The position numbers and the translations under genes are program-made. Positions 1-10,535 of a DNA stretch of 64,000 nt are shown here, in pieces. Location: contig RSEE01000045.1 of NCBI GenBank assembly GCA_003971905.1, positions 372,001 through 436,000 of the forward strand. The letters are read 5' to 3'. The DNA is from Moniliella sp. 'wahieum'. Taxonomy: Eukaryota; Basidiomycota; Moniliellomycetes; Moniliellales; Moniliellaceae. A model generated the notes under the pieces. That model saw only the letters and a program-made list of their open reading frames with translations. It had not been told where the DNA came from and made no database searches. How positions within the stretch are numbered: position 1 is the first letter of the stretch; the number at the start of each line of letters is the position of its first letter.

Positions 1-269
1 TGCGTTCTCCTTCGCCCTAGTTTGCTCGTAAGCGTAGGGCGCAACAGGGCGTAACGCGTACCGTGTGCCGGGTTTGTTGCAAACGATCTGAAATGTTCGT
101 ACACATCAGGATCTAACCCTATTTCATTTGGGCGCAATTAACTTTTTGTGATAACCCTACCACAAATCCATGCACAACCCTACTGCCTTCCAGCAAGCTT
201 CTGCTGTGGCGCTTGCGACACCAGACGGCCGGAGGCGCGTACGTGTGCAAGCCAGACCAACTGCCCAAT
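1..269. other. RPS15 promoter and 5' UTR region
   Basis: No gene is recognised here. The stretch lies directly upstream of the split RPS15 start codon and should hold its promoter and untranslated first exon. Open frames on both strands are short and show no family resemblance. Confidence 0.5.
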
Positions 270-922
270 ATGTGAGTACCTCTTTCCACGCTCGTTCCGG
301 GGGACGCAGGAGATCTCGCCATACGTGGGTTTGGGGATGATCCTGAGGCGTGTGCTGGTATCGCCCTTGTGATCTTATCCATCCCGGGCTTTTGTCCGTG
401 TCATGGGAGAAAAGTCGGACATGCGAGGCGTGACTGGGGCTTGAAAGATCTGGGTTGCTAACTTTGTTTGTGTAGGGACTCTTACGACGCTGCTGAGGCG
501 GCCGCCCTCAAGGCACGCCGGACCTTCAAGAAGTCCTACTACCGCGGGATTGAGCTCTCCAAGCTCCTCGATCTGAGCAACGAGGAGTTCATGGGCATTG
601 TGCACGCCCGTGCTCGTCGTCGCTTCCAGCGTGGCCTCAAGCGCAAGCCCATGGGTCTCATCAAGAAGCTGCGCAAGGCCAAGCAGGAGGCTCCCCCCAA
701 CGAACCGCCCTTGTCAAGACCCACTTGCGTAACATGATTGTCGTGCCCGAGATGATCGGCTCGGTGATTGGGATCTACACTGGCAAGGTCTTTGCCACGG
801 TCGAGATTAAGCCCGAGATGGTCGCCCACTACCTTGGCGAGTTCGCCATGACCTACCTCCCTTCGGCCCACGGTCGCCCTGGTCTCGGTGCCCAGGCTGG
901 CCGCTTCATTCCCCTCAAGTAA
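270..922 (+). CDS. RPS15: 40S ribosomal protein S15 (uS19)
   Basis: Component of the small ribosomal subunit head, near the decoding site. The core TYRG-like motif appears as YYRGIEL, followed by [47 protein letters not shown] and the C-terminus RFIPLK, all diagnostic of uS19; length is about 150 aa, as usual. The N-terminus [12 protein letters not shown] is only obtained if exon 1 ends in AT at 270-271 and exon 2 begins with G at 476, so the start codon itself is split by a 204-bp intron (272-475, GTGAGT...TGTGTAG, branch-like GCTAAC at 457-462). A one-base frame slip lies near 708-713 (after NEPP, before VKTHLRN). Because the protein is essential and perfectly conserved on both sides, I read it as a base error, not a pseudogene. 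Confidence 0.95.
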
Positions 923-1313
923 AGGGGCGGCTTCTGTCATGGATTTGGGCCATCATCCATCTCGCTGGAGTTGTGCATCTTTGGCGTCTTGTTGACGGCG
1001 CTATGCACCCTTCTCACCGCGGCTCACCTAAAAGTGTTGGTACCACACCAATATATGTACCCGCATGATGCATGACCCTCATCAGGCTCCTTCGAGTAGT
1101 TGCGTTATATCGTTGCTGTAGCAAATGATCTTGCGTCTACGCCACGACCAGATAACTTGAGATGTATACGGGAGTTAGGTTGACTATGTGCGAGTCATTT
1201 GCAGAGCAAAGGGTAAGGGCACTCTATCCTATGCAAAGACCTTCATCGTGTTTAACAAGCAGTGCATACCACATTTCGAATAGGTAGATTTAACAACGAG
1301 TAAGGCTGCAAAA
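923..1313. other. intergenic, RPS15 to tRNA-Ala
   Basis: No gene seen. It should contain the RPS15 3' UTR. It carries one copy of the recurrent intergenic motif GCATGATGCATGA at 1063-1075. Confidence 0.6.
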
Positions 1314-1385
1314 GGGCGGATAGCTCAGGGGTAGAGCGCTTGCTTAGCATGCATGAGGTCCGGGGTTCAATTCCCTGTTCGTCCA
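1314..1385 (+). tRNA. tRNA-Ala (AGC)
   Basis: A complete cloverleaf can be drawn by hand: acceptor stem 1314-1320 with 1378-1384 (two G-T pairs), D stem GCTC/GAGC, anticodon loop TTAGCAT with anticodon AGC at 1346-1348, T arm CGGGG-TTCAATT-CCCTG, and discriminator A at 1385. No intron. The anticodon stem CTTGC/GCATG has one T-T mismatch, which is unusual for alanine tRNA and could be a base error or tolerated variant. It stands alone about 370 bp beyond the 3' end of PEX7. Confidence 0.93.
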
Positions 1386-1756
1386 TTCTTTTGATTCGCT
1401 GCGCGTTCTTTTTGGAAGAACGGTTTTACACCGATTCACTTGCGTGCATGTCCATCCTGTGAAATAAACTGTGCAAAGAACATGCGGCTCAGAGAGTGCT
1501 CTGTGTTTCATACGGGTCTGGACGTTTGACAACTGGGACATAACGATGGCCTTGAAGCCAACAGGGATCATGGAACCGTACGATTGACGAGAGAGAAAAG
1601 GCGCCAGTAGGATAAGGCAGGAGGTACAAGAATGGTCAAAAGGAAGCGTAGGAGCAGTCCTTTCCAAGCTGGCCATCGGGAGCCGACCTCCACATAGAAG
1701 GAGTCCCAGCCGGAGAACCGCGTCGTTGGTCAAATCTACAGAAGCAGAAAGCCAGA
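1386..1756. other. intergenic, tRNA-Ala to PEX7 3' end
   Basis: No gene recognised. The opposite-strand frame that continues PEX7 through this stretch is the out-of-frame tail created by the frame slip near 1820 and has no WD40 character. Confidence 0.5.
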
Positions 1757-2999
1757 TCAAGGGGTCGCGTTCCAGATCTGTACAGTACTGTCCCACGCGG
1801 TAGTGGCCACCTTGTTGGGCGTGAATAGGGCCCAGGACGCCCATGACAAACTCCGTGTGGCCAGTGTGGATTTTGAGCAAGGGATTGCCCCCCCGAGGTG
1901 TCGCGGGTGAGGCAGGGACCCCAGGCGCCTGCAACGCAGACGCCGATTGGGGAGTAAATTTCCACCCTGGTGCTCCTGGCGGAGGGGCGGCTGCTGCGTT
2001 CCAAATGCGGGCCGTCATGTCATATCCTCCCGAGACAAGAATGTCAGCCGAGTGGGGGGACCAAGCGACTGTGCGAACAGCGTACTCGTGGCCACTAAGC
2101 ACACCGGTCGGAGCACTGGAGGCAGCTGAGTTGCGCAAATCGTACACCTTGACCATGCGATCGGTAGCACCTGTGGCAATCGTCATAGGCCGGTACTTGT
2201 TCCAATCAAGCGATAAGACTTCACCCCCGACATGCAGTTGAGCTGCTGGTCGTGCCGGGGGTGCGCCAAGCCCACCCCCCGTACGCGTGTCAAACAAGCG
2301 CACGTACCCATCCCCGCACGCCGAGGCAAATACGGTAGGGGTATGAGGGGACCACTTGGCTGCGTACACACACCCTCCATGGGCGGTGAACGAGGCAACC
2401 GAGTTAGGCTGCTCGGGATGCCAGACGCGCACGCTGGCGTCCCACGAGGAAGTGAGGAAGAGCTGCTTGTTGAGATTGTTCCAATCCATGCCAAATACTT
2501 CTCTGGAATGCTCACGCCATGCGCGAACAGGGTGGTCCCGCAGGTTAATATCCCATAGGTGTACCCTTCCATCGCCTGCAGCCGTAGCGACCTGGTTCTC
2601 ATGGGCTTCGCTCCAGGCAACAGCATACAGACCATCCTGGGTGTCAAACGCATTCTCAATCCTTGCTCCTGCCGCAACAGACGGCGTCGCACCAGGAGGC
2701 GTGGGCGCTACACCAACGATGTGTAGCCGCCCATTGCCCACCAGACCATAGTTGGCAGCCCCGGCAGTGGCGAGACGGCCTTCAAAGAAGGGACTCCAGG
2801 CAACTGCATACCCAGCAAATCCAGGAGTGGGGAGGACGGTGCCAGGGGGAACAGGTGCTCTGCGCGGAGCAGCAGGTGGTGGCTTGAGGGAAGCAGCTGT
2901 ACCCCCGGGGGGCGGAGGGCCGGGAGGAATGGCGGAGGCCACTGGGTTAACCCCTGGTGGTCCACCGACCGGGCGTGCGGGAGGAGGGGGGCGGGACAT
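1757..2999 (-). CDS. PEX7: Peroxin-7, PTS2 receptor (WD40 propeller)
   Basis: Cytosolic receptor that carries PTS2 matrix proteins to the peroxisome. WD40 blades are readable in order: GYAVAWSPF, GLYAVAWSEAHENQVATA, REVFGMDWNNLNKQLFLTSS with WDASVRVW, VYAAKWSPHTPTVFASACGDG, VLSLDWNKYRP, VRTVAWSPHSADILVSGGYD and GHTEFVMGV. This blade series is that of Pex7. The N-terminus (MSRPPPPARPVGG) has an unusual Pro-rich stretch of about 50 residues before the first blade; an in-frame ATG four codons upstream (3011) is also possible. A frame slip near 1820 interrupts the last blade; in the neighbouring frame the blade continues as WALFTPNKVATTAWDST, VQIWN and stops at 1757. It lies tail to tail with tRNA-Ala. 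Confidence 0.9.
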
Positions 3000-3722
3000 G
3001 GTGTACGGCACTTGCGATGAGTGGCGTCGGATGCGGAGATAGAGGCAGGAAAGTGTGAGGCTCCGATACCTGGCGGCAGTAGCGAGATGGGCGGGGACGA
3101 GGATGGCAGAGCAGAGGAAGGCGCTGGAGGTGTTGGCTTCGCCTTCAACGCCCGATTCTCCCCCACCACCGGCTTGCAGGCGGGGCTAGCCGGATTTGTT
3201 CCATCAGAGACTGGCCTGGTGGCACCGCTGGGATTAATGACGTTGTGCTCGCCTGAGAAAATTTGATTTGTTCAACTCGCGATGCCTTCTTCTAAGCCCA
3301 CAATCCGTCCGCACCGACTCGTCAGCCTCACCAGTCTCGCCCTCAGCCGGAGCTGCAGGGCAGCGTTCTGAACCCTCAGCATCTTCCGCACCGTCGCAGC
3401 AGCAGCAGCAGCAGCAGCAGCATCACCACCAGCGCCATCATCAGCATCACCACCAGCGTCATCAGCGTCATCTACACACTACACCTTGCGCAGGGCCAAC
3501 ATGCTCCTAGTAGAACCCCTTTCACACTAAGGCGATTGTCCACCGGGAAAAGGGCGAGAAGAGACGTATGGCATCATCACAAGAGGCTAAACTGGTTATT
3601 GTGCTACACCATGAAAGTCGAGCAGGTATATGAACGCAAGTAGAGGGAGAATACAGCAATGCGAATGGTGCCATCCCCTCCAACGGGACCGGAGGTACTT
3701 GGAGGGGCAAGTGGTAACGCCA
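3000..3722. other. intergenic between PEX7 5' end and syntaxin 3' end
   Basis: No gene recognised. Two short plus-strand open frames (about 3021-3266 and 3268-3510) exist but look like neither a known family nor biased coding sequence; the second is created by a CAG/CAY microsatellite. Confidence 0.45.
3392..3480 (+). repeat. CAG/CAY trinucleotide microsatellite
   Basis: About eight CAG triplets followed by mixed CAT/CAC/CAG/CGY triplets. On the plus strand it would read as Gln then His-rich, but no gene is supported there. It lies in the presumed PEX7 promoter. Confidence 0.85.
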
Positions 3723-4991
3723 TTATATGCCCGTACCCCCGAAGGATCGGGCGACTTGAGTACGGGCGTAGTCCTGCTCCAGCGCCGCCCAGCGCTTGGC
3801 AAATCCAGTCGCAAAGTGTGGCTCCTCCCGAGCAACAACACCAACCCCCATGTCAAAGGTAGAAAGGGAGAGGGAGCGGCGTTGGTTCTTGTTGTCATTG
3901 TTGTCGTTGCTATGGCTCTTGCACATTCCATTTCCGCAGATGGCCCCAATGACAGCAATGATGATGATGATGATCAGAACCACGCAGATGCTAAAGAGGT
4001 GTCAGTTTCTTCAAACGGAGCACAGCTGAGGACAGTATACACACATGAAGCAGATCTTGCGCTTTTTCCGGGCGCCGCGAGCTGAAGTGACTGCTTTCGT
4101 TGTATGGTCATGCCCAGTCTCCATATTCTGATATGTGTTTTGGGCGTTGGCGGTGATCATGTCCACCTGCTCATCCTGCTCCGACAGCAGCACGTCCACA
4201 TCATTAAACAGCTGCGCCAGCTCAGCCATTGTCTCTTCGATCTTGCGAATCTCGGCATGACGATCTTGGACTTGTCGCAAAGCATTGGTCGCTTCGCCAT
4301 GGCGATTGCTGCTCATAAGTGCCTGGGTAAAGACGCCCCCACTGCCCTCGAGAGCAGCCTCCACCTCTTCCTGGCTAGCGTCGGGCTTGATTACACGGAA
4401 CTGGCGCTCAGCCCGGGCACGCAGCTTGCCGCGATACGAGGACTCCAGCTCCGTGTAACGCTGCACATGGCTCTTAAACTTGGTCCGCAATGCCGCTACT
4501 TGGCTCTCTTGAGTTTGGCGATCGCGCCCGCCCGGGAGGCGGTTAGCTTTGGTGGCCAGCACCTGGATCTTACTCTTGGTCGCGCTCGAGAGTTGTCGCG
4601 CAGTGGACGAGGCAGCGTCAACATCCTGCTGCGCCATGCGCTGGGAGTCGTCATCCAAGTTGGACAGGCTGGCGTCTTGGGCGCGTTGCACGCGCGCAAT
4701 CGCATCGTCCATGGCGGACAAGGCATTCTGCACCTCGGTCACTTCATCCCAGAACGATCGGGTCGGGTCTGGCTTAATAGACGTGAGCTCATATGTACTT
4801 TCCCCAGGGGCTGAGAGGGAAATGCGCGACTCGTACTTGGACTCATCGGCAGGGGCATAGCCATATCCACCATAGCCGTACGAAGAGGAGTCCTCGTGGT
4901 AGCCGTCGCCAGAAACGGGGTGGTAGTCCGACTGGGTGTAGCCCACGCCGCTGGGGCCGTTGCGGATGCCGGCAAGGCGGTCGCGTGCCAT
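3723..4991 (-). CDS. Plasma-membrane type syntaxin (Qa-SNARE, Sso1/2-like)
   Basis: t-SNARE for fusion of secretory vesicles with the plasma membrane. About 80 residues rich in Gly/Tyr/Ser precede a three-helix Habc region (from FWDEVTEVQNALSAMDDAIARV). The SNARE helix follows: RHAEIRKIEETMAELAQLFNDV, LLSEQDEQVDMI with the central Q of the Qa type, then a basic ARKKRK linker. A 54-bp intron (3991-4044, GTGTGT...CTTTAG) splits the membrane anchor; joined, the anchor reads IICVVLIIIIIIAVIGAI, a clean single transmembrane tail. Sso proteins normally end soon after the anchor, but here the frame runs on about 60 residues to 3723, so a second intron or base error near the end is likely and the true stop is uncertain. 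Confidence 0.88.
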
Positions 4992-6231
4992 GGTCGATGG
5001 TGGTGGTGGTGCACGCCAAAACCCACACGCTGATTGAGATGGTGGTGGTGGCGAGCAGGCGGCTGCGCCGCGCCTGCGCTCCCAGCCAGCCTGTCAGCGC
5101 TCCACCGCAGCTGCAGCGCCACGCCCGCCCACGCCCCGGCTGGAGCGAACCACGTCGGACACTGGCCGCGTGCCGTCGTAGGGGAGGGTGCTCCGCACCG
5201 CGGCATTATCCACCCGCAGCAGGGGGGCAGTGTATGTGGCAGTCATGTTGTTGGCTCAGGCGCTCAGGCGCCCAGGACCCGCGCTCGGCCATTGCTCCGC
5301 CTCACTAGTCACTCCCATCAATCACACCGCGACCAGCGCAGCCCGGGCGTACTCCTGCCGCTCACGCACTCCGGGCGCTCATGTGGCGACGCTGGCGTCT
5401 GTCGCCACACTCACTAGCGGATGTTGTATTCGCGCACATGTCTACCACACTTGTTTGTATCTACTCGCGACACCTCATGCATCAGGCTAGAAGGGGCTCT
5501 AGTATTGGAAAGAGTAGGCAGACGATGAAGACACCTACCCCTTGCCCAAGATGCTGTACCGTCATACCTACCATTAGAACGGACACACAGACGAAGTGTA
5601 CAAGTTACAAGCCAGGGGCAAATGAAACCAGTGACTTGCTCGGCACTACATACTAGTATTAGTGAGAATTCATCCTTTCGTCGTTACTCTTCCCTCCTCC
5701 CGGCGATGCATGTCCCCAGTGAATACTTTGACAAAGGATAGGGAAAATATAGCGTATGAAAACATCGCCCGTTCAGCAACGTTTAGCGAGGATGTATGGT
5801 GAAGCTGAACGCTGCACACCAGTGGACACTGAACATTCAACTGAATATCAAGGCCACCACCATCATCTACCTTGACAAGAGCACGCAATGATGCAGGTAG
5901 CAAATGAGCGTCATAAAACGAGAGGGCCTTGGGAAAGGGGTTCCTACCCATGATGCTTCTCACACCCAAAGACAGAGGAGAGATATTGATACCATGCTAC
6001 TGGTCTGAGGGTGGTGCTTTGCGTTTACCCAGGGCGATTTTCAACCCGCCTCCCACCGCATCCCCAGAAGATGGAGGGACAGCGGGGGAAGGGAGGGACG
6101 CACTGGAGTGAAGCCTGGCTTGAATGCCGCCGCGGAACCATACTTGCAGTCCCATCCGACGAAGCTGACAGGGGAACGGGGCACGGCAGATGCTTGGTTG
6201 CGTCGCTTTCCCCGTCCCGAGCTCTCCTCAC
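4992..6231. other. intergenic, about 1.2 kb
   Basis: Syntaxin promoter on the left, SNU66 3' flank on the right. A minus-strand frame at 5670-5969 (containing KVDDGGGLDIQL) has no recognised family. No RNA gene or repeat seen. Confidence 0.45.
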
Positions 6232-8566
6232 CTAGAACAGGAAGCACATCAGCCGCAGGTTGGAAGACGCCTTGTCCTTGTTCTTGCCTTTGGCCAGGGA
6301 TGGCCCCTCCGCCGGGGTAACAACCGAAGTAGTGCCTTCGGGGCGACGGGCCGCCTCGGAGGAAGCCAACGCACTAGCCCCCAAATCCCAATCCTGTGGA
6401 GCATTCCCCCTACCCACGACACGACGAACCATGTGCGCCTGTCCAGTACGCTGCGCTCGCATGTTAAAGCGGTGGCCAGGCCCGAGGGGGTATCACCTGC
6501 AGCCATGCGCTGTTGTCGGAGCTGAAGCTCGCGCTTGCGCATGGCGCGCTCTTGCGCCTTGAACCCTGGGTTGGTTCCATGGAATTTGTGCGACAACTCC
6601 TTCCATGCCTCTTGGCGTTCAACTCGCGACCGAAGGAATCGTGGTACTTGAGCTCAACATTGGGGTTGTAGTCGGCGAAACGCTGCATGGCCATTTGGCC
6701 CATAAGCGCCTCACGTTCCCGATTTTCCCGCTCACGGGTGGCCTGGGTCTTGCGATCACCGAGCATTTTACTCCTCTGCCGCTCCCTCCTCCTCCCGCGC
6801 TTCCATTTTACGTTGGGTCAACCAGACATCTTGTTGCCGCTGAATTTTCTCCTTCTCCAACTGCTCCGGTGTCATGGTGTCGAGCGCGTTCGAGTTTCGC
6901 AACAAGGAAAGCGTTGCAGCCAACCCACGACTTACCAGGGGCTCCTCCTTCGTCTCCGGATCCTCGGCTTCTGTTAGTTCGGCTGCGTCAGCAGCATGTG
7001 CTTGGGAAACAGCCTCCTCAGCCCCCGCTGGGCATTGAGCTCCCTCTCGACCTCGGCCATATCGACGTCTGGCTCATCTTCCTCGGGGATGGTATCGACA
7101 CTACGCAGGCCAGAGGCGCTCTCCTCCGTCTTGATTCGCTCTAACCGACGACGACGCGCGTCGGCCTCAACTTGGTCCTGCTGAGCTTCCTCTTGGCGAG
7201 ATCGAAGATGACGAACAAATTCCGAGGTGGCATCGAATGTCACTTGTCCCCCTTGGTCTTCTTGTTTGACCTCTACACCCCCGAGATCATCAGGAACAAC
7301 CGACTGGATGCCCCCGGCCAACTGCGCAGCCTCCTCCTCGGCTTTCTTTTGCGCTGCCAAGTTTTTGGCGATCATCTCGGGCGTCGTCTTGGTGATAACC
7401 TTCTTGGCCTTATGACGTCGAGAGCGGGCTAAGGCTACAGACAATTCGTCGTCGTCAACAAAGTTGTCATCTTGTCCGCCGGAAGCACGGGACCGAGCGG
7501 GAAGAACTGCAATGTCCAAATCCATGGCTTCGCCTTGTGGTTCCGACCCAGCTGGGTCATCCAACTCGTCCAAGCGGACTTTGGTCGCCTTGCGCTTCTT
7601 CTTCGGCTTTTTAATCTTGAACCCGGGCTCGCCGGGCTGCAGGTAATCCGACGCCAACTGAGTCTTGTCGTAGCTCAAGTCCACCAGAATTTTGTTGCGC
7701 GCGGCCGCGGCCTGCTCGTGCTGTTTCCTCCGCTCTTCCGCCCGGTCAATCGCAGGGGTGGATCCGAGACAAAGCCCTTGGGTTCCTCCGTCTCCACCAG
7801 CATGCCATCGCGGTCCAAATCGCCATCGTACTTGCTGAGGACACCCGACTTGCGTGACTGAGAAACAGGCGCAGGAAGCGCATCGTTCTCAAACTCATCG
7901 TCATCGAGACCCGTATACTTTTGCGCCCCCTTGGCCCGTTCCAAACGGATCTTGTCCCGTTCATTTGAGCCAGTGAACTTTCTACCAACTCATCGTCCCC
8001 ATCGTCCAACACATTCGAGTCTTTCAGAGTCAATGTCACCTCTTGTCCTTCGCCACCCAGGCGGGACCGCAGGTCCTCCAGATCATGAGCGACTCGCATG
8101 CCCAACACATCCTTCTCCCCATAGGTGCGTTGCAAGGCGCGCACCGCCTCGGCCTCAGCTTCTTCCCGTTCTTTGGCTAAGCGTTCAGCATTGATCTTGG
8201 CTCGCTTGCGTTGCTGTTTGAGCCACTTTTTCGCCGACGCCTCTTCCGTCTCGGGCGCTGCGGGAGGGGCTGCCCCAGCGCCCGTGTCATCATCCCCAAG
8301 GGTGGGACCGGCGAGGCGCTTGCCCAGCTCCCGGCGGTCACGCAGTTTCTGTAACCGGGTGCGAGTGTCTTGTTCTTGCCGATTCCTCCTGTCCTCCTCA
8401 CGTTTCCGGCGGTAGTTGTTTCGGCCTCGGCGTCTTTGTTTGGTGGCGGCTGCGAGCCGTCGTCGGCGGGGGGTGCAGGCTTGGATTTGGCCCGGTCATC
8501 CACAAGAGGCTTGAGACCGAGCTGAATGCGCAGCTTGTTGGTTTCTTCTAATGATATGGACTCCAT
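6232..8566 (-). CDS. SNU66: U4/U6.U5 tri-snRNP protein SNU66/SART1
   Basis: Spliceosomal tri-snRNP component. The family N-terminus is clear: MESISLEETNKLRIQLGLKPL. Further on come acidic and Lys/Arg-rich helices (KKWLKQQRKRAKINAERLA, QRTYGEKDVLGMRVAHDLEDL, ERAKGAQKYTGLDDDEFEND, KTQLASDYLQPGEPGFKIKKPKKKRK), then a conserved C-terminal block LSHKFHGTNPGF, and GDTPSGLATA, matching the LSHRFHGK and SDTPLGT blocks of SART1. The coding path changes frame several times; one slip near 7964 is explained exactly by an A-run shortened by one (AQ|ERDKIRLER). No intron needed. The likely end is at 6232 after a low-similarity tail; the last 70 residues are the least certain part. Confidence 0.88.
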
Positions 8567-10309
8567 GTTGACAGTGAGCCGTAGTGCTACCCCCCTGGTG
8601 GTGGCGGTTGGTGGTTGGTGATCCTGATTTTTGGATGTGCTTTGGGCGACGCGGTCGAGGTGGCTGGACCAGAGCCCAGTCACTTATTACATGAGCGGAA
8701 GTGGGCGCTCGTTCCGCCCTGCGTTTGTCCCGGACACCACATCACATGTGCCTGCCATCACACTGCGCGTGCTGCGGTCGGTGCAAAGGCGGAATCATCG
8801 CAGCGCCAATTTGCAATGTGCTCAAGCTGGAGGCGGAATGGGGATGCATGGCATGGTGGATGGTTTGCGTGCGGTGACATGTGTGATGTCCCCCACCGCT
8901 GCTCTCTCATTGTGGTCTGCCCGCTGCATGGCGGAGCTGTCCAGCCAGTCCGTCTGGCGCACGCACAGACCCTTCGTTCCCCCATCCACTGCTTCGCTCA
9001 TTAACATTGCGTCGGCCATCCCTTTCCCTCTACGATGGTCCTGCACTCTCCTCCCGCCGGCGGCTCCACCCTGCCATGGGACAAGCAGGTGCCTCAAAGC
9101 ATCTCCCGCAGCTGTGGCCACAGTGACCATTCAGGGGAACCAAGCCGGCAGAGCTCGAGGGGAAGCGGACTACCAGCCCGATCCCACGAGGCGTGTGCAT
9201 GCGCATGAACTACGCCCCAGCCGTTCTGATCTACCATCCGTGTCCAGTGGGCCTATGAGCGCACCTAGTGTTCGATGGCAGGCATGATGCATGACATGCG
9301 TGGCAAGTGTGGCAGGGAGACCAATGGCTAGTAAGGGTACAAGCTGAGAGGATGGAGAGAAGGGCATGGCGCAAGCAAAGGAAAGCAAACATGCGCTAGA
9401 CCACGGGTTTGGCGGTGCAAGATGCGGTGGGATAAGGCCTCAGGGCAGTGCGTACTTCCCCCACCGCCACCGCCACAATGGCGGTGGGAAAGGACGACGA
9501 GGCCGAGCAGATTCCCGCGGACGACAGCGAGGGCGCGGGACAACACAAGGGTTGAGGTTGAGACAGAGTGAATGAAAAGAATGGGTGAATGAGTTCAACT
9601 TGAACACCCAGCCTACCCTGCCTCCCTCCACCCAGAAAAGCAAGACTGGGTAGCGGCAGGCAGACAACGCATTCCCCGCCATAGGATCATGGTGGCCACC
9701 CTCTTTGACCCCATGAAAGAAACGGGGATAAATATAATGCACTGTAGACAGGATGTTGCGCTGGAAGGATGAAGAGCAAGGTAGGGGGGGAGGGAATATC
9801 GCATCGGCACTGGTAGATATAGCTCGGCCAGACCGATATACAAAAGGGGAGGAAAGGACAGGCAAGGCAATCGACTCATCCACCACGGCATCAAGTGCGC
9901 CCAATCGCATCGACACCAGCAGCTGTTATGCGACACCCTGGGCGGATCGGTGCGGGGAAATATGGCTTGCCTGCCCATTCGGACCAATTCCTGGCTGCTC
10001 CCATGGGGTGTTTGGCCCGGACTGGCATCCAAGAGCGAGGGATACGGCTCGGTGCCAGTCTTGGAGAGTGGATTGGTGCGAATCGAGCGGAGCAGGTGGA
10101 GGGGGAGGCCAATGCAGAGGCGGGGAGGTCAGTCCCATAGACGAGGCGGGCTCGGATTCCGAGTGCGGGTTTGGCGCCCGGCAAATATGTTGCCCAAGAT
10201 GTGGCACGGCTTGGTCCGGGATGGCTCGTCGGCACGCCCGCTTCCAGGTCGGGCTCGGGAGCGCTTCGTTTCGCAGGCCAAGAGAAGGAGACTGACTGGA
10301 AAAGCTTAC
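8567..10309. other. intergenic, about 1.7 kb
   Basis: SNU66 promoter and sequence beyond. The longest open frame (plus strand, 8631-9287) has no family signature or codon bias unlike its shadows. One copy of GCATGATGCATGA lies at 9282-9294. A possible small exon begins just to the right. Confidence 0.45.
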
Positions 10310-10427
10310 TCGACCGTATCTTCTTGCGCTCGGCGGCAGCCATCATGTCAAGGTAATCATCGCCTAACGCGTCGTGCAGAACCTCCTCTCGGACCGCCTG
10401 CACATCCTCAATCGTTGGCAGTGCCAT
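10310..10427 (-). CDS. possible exon of an unrecognised gene
   Basis: A compact helical-looking stretch starts MALPTIEDVQAVREEVLHDA and continues GDDYLDMMAAAERKKIRS, then meets a good 5' splice site (GTAAGC at 10309-10304 on the minus strand). It lies 100 bp beyond the end of KNR4 on the same strand, so it may be a further KNR4 exon or the first exon of a separate small gene. I do not recognise the family and could not place the next exon. Confidence 0.3.
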
Positions 10428-10535
10428 CACGTTCGGCGGTTTGAGGGGCGGGGGGCGGCGTCGCATGGCGGGTGTGGCAGTACCGGATCGGTCGAGAAAG
10501 AGGATGAGATAGAGATACCCCCAACCATGCCCGCT

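Noticed and set aside
112-122. Telomere-like TAACCCTAT
   Set aside because: A single copy only; no tandem TTAGGG-type repeat is present.
4104-4814. 236-codon plus-strand open frame
   Set aside because: Antisense to the syntaxin, which has clear SNARE and anchor motifs; no family resemblance on the plus strand.
8631-9287. 218-codon plus-strand open frame after SNU66
   Set aside because: No motif, no start context of note and composition typical of GC-rich chance frames.
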